Shown: in pieces, positions 25,188 through 33,316 of the stretch | How the letters are laid out: the number at the start of each line of letters is the position of its first letter | Numbering within the stretch: position 1 is the stretch's first letter | Made by a program: the position numbers and the translations under genes | Notes under the pieces: generated by a model | Told to the model about the DNA's origin: nothing | What the model saw: only the letters and a program-made list of their open reading frames with translations | Databases searched by the model: none | DNA from: Bacteroidota bacterium | Lineage (GTDB): Bacteria; Bacteroidota; Bacteroidia; 2-12-FULL-35-15 | Length of the DNA: 47,772 nt | NCBI GenBank assembly: GCA_005772895.1 | Contig: SXIH01000041.1 | Location: forward strand, 1-47,772 | Direction of reading: 5' to 3'

Positions 25188-25742
25188 TTAAAGAGATTTC
25201 TTAACAAATTTAGTAAGTATAACAATCGTTTGATCGTTAATTTTCCCTTCAATATGCTCTGTATTGTCGTGAACTAATTTAATTTTCTTTACTACAGTTC
25301 CTTTAGAAGCAGAAAAACTTGTGCCTTTTACATTTAGCAATTGAGTTAATACAACAGTATCACCATTTTCCAATTTATTTCCAAAAGCATCGGTATGTAC
25401 ATCAGCAACTTCAAAAGCTGTCATAGCCCATTGAATAATGTTTTCATCCAAATCAACGGAAGCCATTAAATTACTTGCCCAATCTTCGTTTTTAAAATTT
25501 TGAAGAATACGATAACTTAAAGCCTGAACACTTGGAGTAGGATTCCAAATACTACCTTCCAAACAACGCCAGTGAAAACCTGCTTCTTTTTTGTCTAAAG
25601 ATTCTAAACAAGTATTGCAAAGTGCAACTTGATTTTCTATGGAGTCGTCACTTTTAGGACTAACGGTATATTCATGTGTTGCGTTTTCGGAATTACATAA
25701 TTCGCATAATCCGGAATTACGGGATTGTAGTTGTTGGTTCAT
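25188..25742 (-). CDS. phnA: PhnA family zinc-ribbon protein
   Basis: 184 residues from the ATG at 25742 (the frame continues to a TTG at 25763). An N-terminal zinc ribbon, LCELCNSENATHEYTVSP ... LCNTCLESL, supplies two CxxC pairs. The C-terminal PhnA domain reads DAFGNKLENGDTVVLTQLLNVKG ... GTVVKKIKLVHDNTEHIEGKINDQTIVILTKF. The name comes from the E. coli phosphonate region, but PhnA is not needed for phosphonate use and its real role is unknown. The gene stands alone between two arms of an inverted repeat and REP elements, and nothing phosphonate-related is nearby. Confidence 0.85.
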   Translation of the reverse strand: MNQQLQSRNSGLCELCNSENATHEYTVSPKSDDSIENQVALCNTCLESLDKKEAGFHWRCLEGSIWNPTPSVQALSYRILQNFKNEDWASNLMASVDLDENIIQWAMTAFEVADVHTDAFGNKLENGDTVVLTQLLNVKGTSFSASKGTVVKKIKLVHDNTEHIEGKINDQTIVILTKFVKKSL

Positions 25743-25861
25743 AATGGTGGTTTTGTTGGGCAAAAGTAATATTATTTATGATAGATTAAAATGATTTTGC
25801 TTAGGCTCCGAAACTTTGGGTTTTCTTACTAAAGATGGTTTGACACCCACTATTACCTTTT

Positions 25862-26267
25862 GGCTCCGTATGTTTCCTTTTACTTTTTGAAGGCAAAAAG
25901 TAACAAAAACCTTTTTGAGATTGCAAAGGGAATTTGTTTTTTCCTTACCAGGAAAAAGCAACCACGGATAATTGATTGCATGCGATTTATTTCTCCGAAA
26001 TGAAAATTTTTCTGGCAATCATTACCGCTATTCCTGCACAATCTCAAAATTGCCACCCCAAATGGCTATCCATCTAATAATGTTTTTAAAGACGAATATA
26101 ATTTCGGAGCTGCGATTAAGATTGCTTAAAGTATCGAAGGAAGATTTCACAATAGGAATGCGCGCAGGCCAGAAAAGGTAGCGGGGGCTGGACGGCTTTA
26201 GCGTGAGCCGATGACCTTTTCTTGATTCTTTTGTTTCTTTTCTGATCAAGCAGAAAAGAAAAGAGGA
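25862..26267. repeat. Right arm of the long inverted repeat around phnA
   Basis: Reverse-complement counterpart of 24590-25017: 25862-26100 pairs with 24780-25017, and CTTGATTCTTTTGTTTCTTTTCTGATCAAG (split over 26221-26250) pairs with 24607-24636. Extra sequence between the two blocks (26101-26220) includes a GC-rich piece, GGGGGCTGGACGG, absent from the left arm. Both small hairpins around TGATCA are conserved. Confidence 0.75.
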
Positions 26268-26344
26268 AGCTGACGGAGCTAAAATCACTTAATGTTAGAA
26301 AAATGTTATTTAGGAAAACGAAGAATAAACTTACGAAGCGTAAA

Positions 26345-26424
26345 CAATCTCTCTTCAATGATGGCTAGTCTTCTCATCATGAGAGATTGCCACATCACGC
26401 TAAAAAGCGTGACTCGCAATGACG
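26345..26424. repeat. REP-like element, copy 2
   Basis: Inner inverted repeat CAATCTCTC (26345-26353) / GAGAGATTG (26381-26389) and the terminal TCGCAATGACG (26414-26424). ATCACGCTAAAAAGCGTGA adds a separate hairpin. The left outer arm is decayed. Confidence 0.7.
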
Positions 26425-26493
26425 CCCTTAAAAACAATTACTTATTTAACTACTCCCCTATTTCCCTAATTAACTATTCCCCAATTAACTCAA

Positions 26494-26528
26494 TAAAAAA
26501 ATCCCTCGAGTACTCGAGGGATTTTTTT
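26494..26528. terminator. Bidirectional intrinsic terminator
   Basis: A perfect 22-bp palindrome (26501-26522, core CTCGAGTACTCGAG) is flanked by an A-run on the left and a T-run on the right. It lies 2 bp beyond the stop of the S9 peptidase gene and can end transcription on both strands. Confidence 0.85.
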
Positions 26529-26529
26529 G

Positions 26530-28440
26530 TTATAACGTTTCCTTCAACCACTTATAAAACTCCCTCTGCCACACCAAACCATTTTGATCTTTCAACACCC
26601 AGTGATTTTCATTTGGGAAATAAAGCATTTTACTTTTTATACCTCTTAACTGTGCAGCTTGAAAAGCTCCCAATCCTTGTTCAATTGGCACACGATAATC
26701 TTGTCCACCTTGAATAATTAAAATTGGTGCATCCCATTTATCAACTAAGTTAACCGGATTAAATTCGTTGTATGTCTTTTGTGCTTTTGCATTGTTCTTA
26801 TCCCAATAGTTTCCACCCAAATCCCAATTCACAAACCACATCTCTTCTGTTGTTCCGTACATGGCTCTCCAATCGAAAATACCATCGTGTGAAATAAATG
26901 TTTTAAAACGTTTGTTATGAATTCCTGCTAAATAGTATGCAGAATATCCTCCGTAACTAGCACCAATACATCCCAAACGGGTTTTGTCGCAATACGGTTC
27001 TTTTGTAAACTCATCAATAGCTGTTAAATAATCTTGCATATTTTGTCCACCATAATCGGTAGAAATTTGTTCGTTCCATTTTACTCCGTGTCCTGGCATT
27101 CCTCTTCTGTTAGGTGCAACAATGATGTAACCATTTGCAGCCATCAATTGAAAGTTCCAACGGAAAGAATAAAATTGCGTTAAACCAGATTGCGGTCCAC
27201 CTTGACAATATAAAATAGTTGGATATTTTTTCTTTGGATCAAAGTCAGGAGGATAAATAATCCACTCCAACATTTTTTGTCCGTCAGTAGTAGTAACATA
27301 ACGTTTCTCTACTTTACTCATATTTATTTTTTTGTATTTCTCATCATTCACATGAGAAACTTGCATTAACATACCTGATAATAAATCAACAGTATAAACT
27401 TCAGCAGCATGATTCCAATCTGTACGAGTAACAACCATTTTGTTTCCTGATTGTCCAACCATTGATTGAATATCAAAATTTCCTTTTGTGATTTGTTTTA
27501 TTACTGCAGGCTTTTTAGTCAATACAGGATCAGTCACAGAAAACAACTGAACTGTTCCATCAATTGGAGCAAGAAAATAAATTATCTTCCCATCATTACT
27601 CCATCTGAATTCATTTACAGTTCCATCCCAATCTTTAGTAATATTTAATTTTTCGGTTGGTTCGTTGATGATGATATCATTTTTATCAGACTCGTAACCA
27701 TCTCTAGCCATACTCAACCAAGCCAATTTACCTGAAGCAGAAAAAGCAGGATTCACATCATAACCCATCATGCCTTCCGACATATTTTTTGTTGCTTTAG
27801 ATTCTAAGTCGTAAGAAAAAATATCGGTGTTAGTGCTTATTGCATATGCTTTACCATATTTCTTCTTAGTAACATAAATAACTTGCTTTCCATCCGGACT
27901 CCAAATAAAATCTTCGTCACCACCGCTTGGCTTTTGTGGACAATCATGTGGTTCGTTTGGCATAATGTCAAGTGTTGCTACTTCATCATTTCCTTTAAGT
28001 GTATTAATAAATATATGACTGAATGAACCATCTTCCCACGTATCCCAGTGACGGTAATTTAAATCATCATAAATATTTACATCCGATTTTGGAAGATCTG
28101 TGTAAACATCTTTACCAAAAATTTTAACAACAGGAACATCAGCTGCAGAAATGCTCATTTTCCCATCAGGAGAAACACGGTTATTATAAACTAAGTCGTT
28201 TGCATTAGGAGTTTCAACTGCTTTACCACCAATAATCGGCTGAACAAATACCTGGCTAGTTTTTTTATCTGAAGCTATATCGTAAGTACGAACAGTATAA
28301 ACAACCGATTTTCCATCTTTAGTAAGTCCGGAAACTGCCACTTTGCTCATTTGAATAAGCATTTCAGGAGTAAGGTTTTGTTGAGCAATAACGGTAAAAC
28401 CGAATAAAAAAAGTGAACTTAATAGTACTAATTTTTTCAT
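26530..28440 (-). CDS. S9 family peptidase (dipeptidyl-peptidase 5-like)
   Basis: 636 residues from the ATG at 28440 (MKKLVLLSSLFLFGFTVIAQ, signal peptide). An upstream ATG at 28446 is possible; the frame further up runs through octamer repeats and is not real. Residues about 40-370 form a PD40-like propeller (GDEDFIWSPDGKQVIYVTKK, VNEFRWSNDGKIIYFLA). The C-terminal alpha/beta hydrolase has Ser495 (GASYGGYS), Asp581 (QGGQDYRVP) and His613 (NENHWVL), a complete S9 triad. The family removes dipeptides from peptides in the periplasm or outside the cell. Layout and length fit DPP5-like enzymes of Bacteroidota. A TATCTTTG box (minus strand, 28488-28495) may be the promoter. Confidence 0.9.
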   Translation of the reverse strand: MKKLVLLSSLFLFGFTVIAQQNLTPEMLIQMSKVAVSGLTKDGKSVVYTVRTYDIASDKKTSQVFVQPIIGGKAVETPNANDLVYNNRVSPDGKMSISAADVPVVKIFGKDVYTDLPKSDVNIYDDLNYRHWDTWEDGSFSHIFINTLKGNDEVATLDIMPNEPHDCPQKPSGGDEDFIWSPDGKQVIYVTKKKYGKAYAISTNTDIFSYDLESKATKNMSEGMMGYDVNPAFSASGKLAWLSMARDGYESDKNDIIINEPTEKLNITKDWDGTVNEFRWSNDGKIIYFLAPIDGTVQLFSVTDPVLTKKPAVIKQITKGNFDIQSMVGQSGNKMVVTRTDWNHAAEVYTVDLLSGMLMQVSHVNDEKYKKINMSKVEKRYVTTTDGQKMLEWIIYPPDFDPKKKYPTILYCQGGPQSGLTQFYSFRWNFQLMAANGYIIVAPNRRGMPGHGVKWNEQISTDYGGQNMQDYLTAIDEFTKEPYCDKTRLGCIGASYGGYSAYYLAGIHNKRFKTFISHDGIFDWRAMYGTTEEMWFVNWDLGGNYWDKNNAKAQKTYNEFNPVNLVDKWDAPILIIQGGQDYRVPIEQGLGAFQAAQLRGIKSKMLYFPNENHWVLKDQNGLVWQREFYKWLKETL

Positions 28441-28487
28441 AAGCATATAATCTTTAATAATTATGGGAGTTTTCTTTATTTGGAGGG

Positions 28488-28495
28488 CAAAGATA
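28488..28495 (-). promoter_or_regulatory. Probable -7 box of the S9 peptidase gene
   Basis: TATCTTTG on the minus strand matches TAnnTTTG and lies 48 bp before the ATG. The -33 position has only a T-rich stretch. Confidence 0.45.
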
Positions 28496-28523
28496 AGGGT
28501 TTTTCTTGAAAAAAGGTAATTGA

Positions 28524-28587
28524 GTGATGGGGTGATAAGGTGATGGGGTGATGGGGTGATGGGGTGATGGGGTGATAAGGTGATTGG
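28524..28587. repeat. Octamer tandem repeat, 8 x 8 bp
   Basis: Eight contiguous octamers of the form GTGATGGG or GTGATAAG, the last degenerate (GTGATTGG). A mirrored array with CCCATCAC/CTTATCAC lies at about 28740-28771 on the other side of a REP-like element. Confidence 0.85.
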
Positions 28588-28607
28588 GTAAGGCTCTCGT
28601 AACGGAG

Positions 28608-28716
28608 CGTCATTGCGAACGAAGTGAAGCAATCTCTCCTCAATTGTAACTAGACTCATCATCGTGAGAGATTGCCACATCCCGCCCCGATGCTCGGGTC
28701 GTGACTCGCAATGACG
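28608..28716. repeat. REP-like palindromic element, copy 3 (complete)
   Basis: Outer arms CGTCATTGCGA (28608-28618) / TCGCAATGACG (28706-28716), inner arms CAATCTCTC (28630-28638) / GAGAGATTG (28666-28674), and a small CCCGA...TCGGG hairpin. CGTCATTGCGA...GAAGCAATCTC elements are widespread short repeats in this phylum. Two partial copies lie at 25091 and 26345. Confidence 0.8.
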
Positions 28717-28739
28717 GTAGTAAGAAACACTCCTTCCCT

Positions 28740-28771
28740 TATCACCCCATCACCTTATCACTTTATCACCT
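28740..28771. repeat. Mirrored octamer tandem repeat, about 4 copies
   Basis: CTTATCAC, CCCATCAC, CTTATCAC, TTTATCAC in a row: the reverse complement of the array at 28524-28587. It reaches into the last codons of the minus-strand YCF48-like gene (stop at 28766). Confidence 0.7.
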
Positions 28772-29770
28772 TTCCCTTCCCGCAAACTTCCCAATCCTAC
28801 TCTCATTCCCGGAAAAATACACAGCATTTCCTTTCTTAGCTTTGCGGCAGGCATGATAGGACACTTTACTTATTTGGTTCCATGTTTTACCATTATCTTG
28901 AGAAACATCAATTCCGGTTAATCCGCAGCACACCCATACATTTCCATATAAATATTCTACACAACTTTTATAACCTGTTGGGGCTTTTTCAGGGATTGTC
29001 CAGGTTTCACCTCCATCAGTTGTTATGGCACAGTTCGGAACTGCAGCATTATTTGTAAAATCTCCCCCTACTACTATATAGGTAAGAGAATCTTTTACAG
29101 CTATGGAATTTGCTCCGGTTGAAGTTGTGCCTTGAATGAGTGGCAACTTTATTTTTAATCTGCCAATAACTAAATTGGAAACCAATCCTCCTGTAACAAA
29201 TCCAACTTGATTTGGAGTTATGATTCTAATATTAGTACCACTACTTGCAAAACATGCTTCGGCACTATCCGGTGTTGGATAAACAGAACGATATGCTTCT
29301 CCCCAAGTTTCTCCTCCATCATTTGTTCTAGCTAAAAAGAATTTACCATTAACAGGATCGCCAATAACATAACCATTCTTCTCATCACTAAAATCCATCG
29401 CATCTAAAAACATTCCTTTTGTTTTATTCTCGTATACTTTTTTCCATTTTTTGCCACCGTCAGTTGTTTTCAAAATATAGGCAGGTTCAGCAACAGCCAT
29501 AATAATAGCTGTGTTTTCATCAAACGCTTCAATATCTCTGAAATCACATTTTTTATAGCCTTTTACTTTCATCCATTTCCATGTTTTTCCTCCGTCAATG
29601 GATTTCCCAACTGTACCTTTACTTCCACTCACCCAAACTATTTTATCACTTACAACCGATAATCCGCGCAAGGATATTTTTCCACCTGCATTCAGCTCCT
29701 GAATAGGTTGTGCAAAGGCTTGAGAGATGAATAAAAACCAAATAATTGTTAAAAAATGACGTTTAAACAT
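28766..29770 (-). CDS. Exported YCF48/BNR-repeat protein
   Basis: 334 residues with signal peptide MFKRHFLTIIWFLFISQAFAQ. Repeated propeller motifs with Asp-box character: SIDGGKTWKWMKV, TTDGGKKWKKVYE, TNDGGETWGEAYR, TTDGGETWTIPE, SQDNGKTWNQISK. This is the YCF48/HCF136-like (often 'oxidoreductase'-named) seven-bladed propeller. In plants HCF136 aids photosystem II assembly; the role in heterotrophic Bacteroidota is unknown. There is no sorting domain, so it is probably periplasmic. The gene is divergent from the lipoprotein gene at 29812, sharing a 41-bp promoter gap. Confidence 0.8.
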   Translation of the reverse strand: MFKRHFLTIIWFLFISQAFAQPIQELNAGGKISLRGLSVVSDKIVWVSGSKGTVGKSIDGGKTWKWMKVKGYKKCDFRDIEAFDENTAIIMAVAEPAYILKTTDGGKKWKKVYENKTKGMFLDAMDFSDEKNGYVIGDPVNGKFFLARTNDGGETWGEAYRSVYPTPDSAEACFASSGTNIRIITPNQVGFVTGGLVSNLVIGRLKIKLPLIQGTTSTGANSIAVKDSLTYIVVGGDFTNNAAVPNCAITTDGGETWTIPEKAPTGYKSCVEYLYGNVWVCCGLTGIDVSQDNGKTWNQISKVSYHACRKAKKGNAVYFSGNESRIGKFAGRER

Positions 29771-29786
29771 GGTATTAAATTTGTTT

Positions 29787-29807
29787 CAAATATAATCCTT
29801 AACTTTA
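29787..29807. promoter_or_regulatory. Divergent -7 boxes between 28766-29770 and the 29812 gene
   Basis: Minus strand TATATTTG (29787-29794) lies 16 bp before the ATG at 29770; plus strand TAACTTTA (29800-29807) lies only 4 bp before the ATG at 29812, with TTTG at 29780-29783 (16-bp spacing). If used, the plus transcript would have almost no leader. Confidence 0.4.
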
Positions 29808-29811
29808 TATT

Positions 29812-30765
29812 ATGCAGATAAAACGTATAGGGTATACTCCAATCTTTATTCTAATAGCATTTGCAATCAGTTCTTGCAGTTCGCCACGTTCGATGCTTAC
29901 ATCGGGAAAAGTACTTCCAAAAGGACAAGTACGGATTGGCAGAAACACCACCGTAAATATTTCATCAGCACCAATAGAACGTTCCATCAAAGGCTCCATA
30001 GATTTAGCTGAAACTGCTTCCGAAAACGATACCGTTATTTACACCAAACAAATTGCCAATTTAAATGGAGCATTTATGGCTTATTGTCTGGACCCAATCG
30101 GTTACAATACCGAAACATTTTTCAGATATGGTTTAGGAAAACGTTTTGATATGGGTTATAGAAATACAGGCGGAGCAAATGCTTTTGATGTTGCTTATCA
30201 ATTTATGGGCTCCAACAAAAATTGTAACGAATCGGATAAAGGTGGATTTTATGGAAGTATCGGAGCGCAATACTCCTGGCAGAATTACCGCTTCGTAAAT
30301 TTCTACAAATTCGATAAAGTGCAAAAACTTTTCGGATTAGAAATGACAAGAAAAGATATTACCATTCCATTGGTATTCAGCAAATCCTTCGGACCGGAAG
30401 AACGTGTTGGTTGTTTTTCTTTCGGATTAGTTTATTCACACAGTTTCATCAATTATAAAATCACTCCAAAAAATATTTATTCCGAACAATTAATTGATAA
30501 CGTTCCGCGTGAATTATTAGCGCCTGTTTCAGGAAAAGCAAGTTTTGATGCATATGGTACATTTATCAATGTGAAAGTTGGAAAAAAATATGTGTTCTTT
30601 AATTTTTCTCTTTCTGCTTACTACCAAAATTATGGAAGATACCCAATGCTAGGTGGTTCGGATGTTTTACTGAAAGGAATCAGCATTGTTCCTTCTTATG
30701 GAATGCAGTTTAATATTTTTCCGAAAACGAAGAAGAAGCCGATTGAGAGTGGGATGCAGATTTAA
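29812..30765 (+). CDS. Lipoprotein, probable outer-membrane beta-barrel
   Basis: 317 residues. Lipoprotein signal MQIKRIGYTPIFILIAFAISSCSS with Cys at about residue 22. The rest alternates aromatic strands and short turns (FFRYGLGKRFDMGYRNTGGANAFDVAYQFMGS, FYGSIGAQYSWQNYRF, FSFGLVYSHSFINYKI, YVFFNFSLSAYYQNYGR), a typical outer-membrane barrel pattern. Such proteins are common in Bacteroidota without known function. A downstream 21-bp inverted repeat begins 4 bp after the stop. Confidence 0.75.
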   Translation: MQIKRIGYTPIFILIAFAISSCSSPRSMLTSGKVLPKGQVRIGRNTTVNISSAPIERSIKGSIDLAETASENDTVIYTKQIANLNGAFMAYCLDPIGYNTETFFRYGLGKRFDMGYRNTGGANAFDVAYQFMGSNKNCNESDKGGFYGSIGAQYSWQNYRFVNFYKFDKVQKLFGLEMTRKDITIPLVFSKSFGPEERVGCFSFGLVYSHSFINYKITPKNIYSEQLIDNVPRELLAPVSGKASFDAYGTFINVKVGKKYVFFNFSLSAYYQNYGRYPMLGGSDVLLKGISIVPSYGMQFNIFPKTKKKPIESGMQI

Positions 30766-30768
30766 AAT

Positions 30769-31044
30769 GGAACGCAGATGACGCGGATATAGCAGATTAA
30801 AAATGGATTCTTTACTCGTTTATACATCAATAGGAACGCAGATTTTTTATGATGGTTATGATAAAATATGATTTTTATTTGCTGTGTGTTTTATGATTTA
30901 TTGCCTTTGGCAATTGGATTTGATTTTTCTCCTCTTCTGCCCTATCTTCTCAAAATATAATCGTTTATACAAATTAAACTTGTGGAGAATATTCTGAGCA
31001 AAAAAATCCGCGAAAATCCGTTTTATCCGCGTCATCCGCGTTCC
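30769..31044. repeat. 276-bp non-coding element bounded by 21-bp inverted repeats
   Basis: 30769-30789 (GGAACGCAGATGACGCGGATA) and 31024-31044 are reverse complements with 20 of 21 matches. The interior is AT-rich with no gene, and repeats ACGCAGATTTTT and ATCCGCGAAAATCCG words. ATCCGCG(T/A) repeats are known as scattered short repeats in this phylum. Confidence 0.7.
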
Positions 31045-31076
31045 AATCATCAACTTTTTCCTTACCTTTGAAAACC

Positions 31077-33191
31077 ATGAAAAGAAACCTACTCACTTTC
31101 TTTTTCCTTATTACCATTTTTACTGGATTCGCTAACGACAGCGCATCTATAAAAAAACGCACCATCGCTATTCTTGACCTTACAGCAAGAAATATGGAAG
31201 CAAACGATGGTGAATTATTTTCTGCAAAACATATTTTAAAAGTTGCAGGCTTACCTTACATCGTTACAACAAATGTAAACACCGCTATTAAATATGGAGT
31301 AGTTATTCCATCATCACGCTTAACCGATTCTGTTTGGACTTCTCCTGAATACGATTCTCTTCATAGTTTTGTAAACAATGGCGGAATATTAATTTCGGCA
31401 GCTGTTCGTGATTCTGCTTTTTTACCTTTGTTTGGAATCAATACAGCTACATCAACATCCACACAACACCGGATTATTTTTAATATGTCCTTAGCCGATC
31501 AATCCATGCGTTGGTTGAATGATACGATGGAACAAACTATCAGCATAGGAAAACTTTCTTATCCAACAACTATAGTTGTCCGGCAATTTACACTCGGAAG
31601 CGGAACAGAAATGGCCCATTACGAAGATATGTCAAGTGCTATTTCCCGGAATAATTACGGAGCGGGGGTTGCTTACGGATTAGGATTTTCTTTTAAAAAT
31701 TTAGTCTTGTTAAATCAAGTTAATAAAGATGCGGATGCACAACGCATTTATTCCAACGGATTTGAACCAACAACAGATGCACTGATTTTATTTATGAAAG
31801 CCATCTGCACAAAACATACTCCTAATACTGTTTGGTTACATACAAGTCCTTACGAAAGTAAAACAACCTTAATGGTAACACATGATGTGGATGCAACAAC
31901 AGCATTTGACACAATGAGTTATTATGCCGATTACGAAGCCTCTATTGGTTTATCCTCTACTTATACCATTACAACACATTATATAAATGATGGAGTGCTT
32001 ACAGATTTTTATAATGCTGCGAGTATTCCACAAGTACAATATTTATTAACTAAAGGGCATAAACTTGCCAGTCATTCTGTCGGACATTTTTCCGATTTTA
32101 GTGATGACGATATTTTTCCAATTGGAGTTTTAGGAAACACACAAGCAACTTATCTTCCTTTCAATGCCGGTGGTGCAACAGATAGCACAGTTGGCGGAAC
32201 AGTATTGGGCGAAACCGAAGTTTCAAAAAATATATTGGAAAATGATTTTGGTGTTAACATTCGCAGTTTCCGTGCCGGACATTTAGAATACAACAAATAT
32301 TTAGTAAACGCGCTTGATACTTTAGGATATGAATATTGTACAAATTATTCTACCGGAGATGTTCTTACAAATTTTCCTTATCAAAACCATAAAGACAGAA
32401 GTTCATCAGGTGCAATTACAAATGTTTGGGAAATACCTTTGAACATTTCAGATGTATTTAATTCAGATCCCATTTCAGAAACAAATTATTCTTTAAAACA
32501 AGCAATATGGTTGGATGTGTTGAATCGTAACAGAGATAACTATTCACCCAATGTTTTATTAGTTCATCCAAACCGGATTTATAAATTGTGGGCACAACAA
32601 GATTTGATTGATCAATTACCATCAGGAGTATTCACAACCGATTTGGAAACGTATGCTGATTACTGGAGAGGAAGAGATAGTATTTTATTTACAAACGAAC
32701 TATCAAACGATACTTTAACAATCACCATTCCTGCATTTCAACTTCCATTAAACAGTATGCTAAGTTTTGTTGTAGATAACGGACAAGATTTAGCACACAT
32801 AAAAGCGCAAGATGAATTTGGAAGTCCTATTACTGTATTTCAATCGCTTTGGGATGACAATGGATTGATTTTGCATTTTGGATATTATCCTCCACTAAGT
32901 ACAGCATGGAAAGAAAATCCTATTCAAACAGGACTGTTAGCAAATTGTTTTCCGAATCCATTCAACACAAATACAACTGTTGAAATTTGGTTTAAAGAAG
33001 ATGCAAGTTTAAGAATTGAATTATTTAATGTGATGGGACAGCTAATAAACACAACTTCTACAGGAGAATTACAAGCAGGAATTTATCGTCACAACATTGA
33101 AGCGGACAATCTCCCGGCAGGAACTTATTATTGCAAGATAAGTACTGAGAAGAAGAGTATCGTGAAGAAGATTATTTTAATAGAGAAATAG
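31077..33191 (+). CDS. T9SS-secreted NodB-fold (polysaccharide deacetylase-like) protein
   Basis: 704 residues from the ATG at 31077 (a TTG lies 9 bp upstream). Signal peptide MKRNLLTFFFLITIFTGFA. Residues about 30-220 resemble a glutamine-amidotransferase-like N-domain (VNNGGILISAAVRDSAF). A NodB-type barrel follows, with THDVDA at about 267-272 (metal-binding aspartates) and HSVGH at about 333-338 (H-x3-H), and FRAGHLEYNKY at about 395. The C-terminal 80 residues (CFPNPFNTNTTVEIWF ... LPAGTYYCKISTEKKSIVKKIILIEK) are a type A T9SS sorting domain. Family members deacetylate or cut sugar polymers; the substrate is unknown. TACCTTTG (31063-31070) could be a -7 box. Confidence 0.85.
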   Translation: MKRNLLTFFFLITIFTGFANDSASIKKRTIAILDLTARNMEANDGELFSAKHILKVAGLPYIVTTNVNTAIKYGVVIPSSRLTDSVWTSPEYDSLHSFVNNGGILISAAVRDSAFLPLFGINTATSTSTQHRIIFNMSLADQSMRWLNDTMEQTISIGKLSYPTTIVVRQFTLGSGTEMAHYEDMSSAISRNNYGAGVAYGLGFSFKNLVLLNQVNKDADAQRIYSNGFEPTTDALILFMKAICTKHTPNTVWLHTSPYESKTTLMVTHDVDATTAFDTMSYYADYEASIGLSSTYTITTHYINDGVLTDFYNAASIPQVQYLLTKGHKLASHSVGHFSDFSDDDIFPIGVLGNTQATYLPFNAGGATDSTVGGTVLGETEVSKNILENDFGVNIRSFRAGHLEYNKYLVNALDTLGYEYCTNYSTGDVLTNFPYQNHKDRSSSGAITNVWEIPLNISDVFNSDPISETNYSLKQAIWLDVLNRNRDNYSPNVLLVHPNRIYKLWAQQDLIDQLPSGVFTTDLETYADYWRGRDSILFTNELSNDTLTITIPAFQLPLNSMLSFVVDNGQDLAHIKAQDEFGSPITVFQSLWDDNGLILHFGYYPPLSTAWKENPIQTGLLANCFPNPFNTNTTVEIWFKEDASLRIELFNVMGQLINTTSTGELQAGIYRHNIEADNLPAGTYYCKISTEKKSIVKKIILIEK

Positions 33192-33316
33192 TTAATTAGG
33201 TTAATTGGGTTAATAAGGGAAAAGAGAACTAAATTGTCTACTTTCTTTTTTAATTGTCTATTGTCTATTTTTTTATTTGTCTACTGTCTACTTTTTTACT
33301 TGTCTACTTCCCTACC
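33192..33316. repeat. Low-complexity spacer with TTGTCTA repeats
   Basis: GTTAATT(A/G)GG words are followed by four to five copies of (A)TTGTCTA(T/C)T(G/T) separated by T-runs. It lies between convergent genes and holds no terminator hairpin or gene that I can support. Confidence 0.6.

Noticed and set aside
25188..25742. Phosphonate utilisation pathway
   Set aside because: PhnA alone does not indicate phosphonate breakdown and no C-P lyase or hydrolase gene is in the window.
28524..28587. Possible CRISPR-like array
   Set aside because: The units are contiguous octamers with no spacers, and no cas gene is present.
28441..28680. N-terminal extension of the S9 peptidase frame
   Set aside because: It reads through octamer repeats and a REP element (PITPSPHHLITP...); the signal peptide starts at the ATG at 28440.
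31063..31070. Firm promoter call for the NodB-fold gene (TACCTTTG)
   Set aside because: The -7 box matches, but the -33 position is GTTC and the box is only 6 bp from the ATG, so it may be chance.
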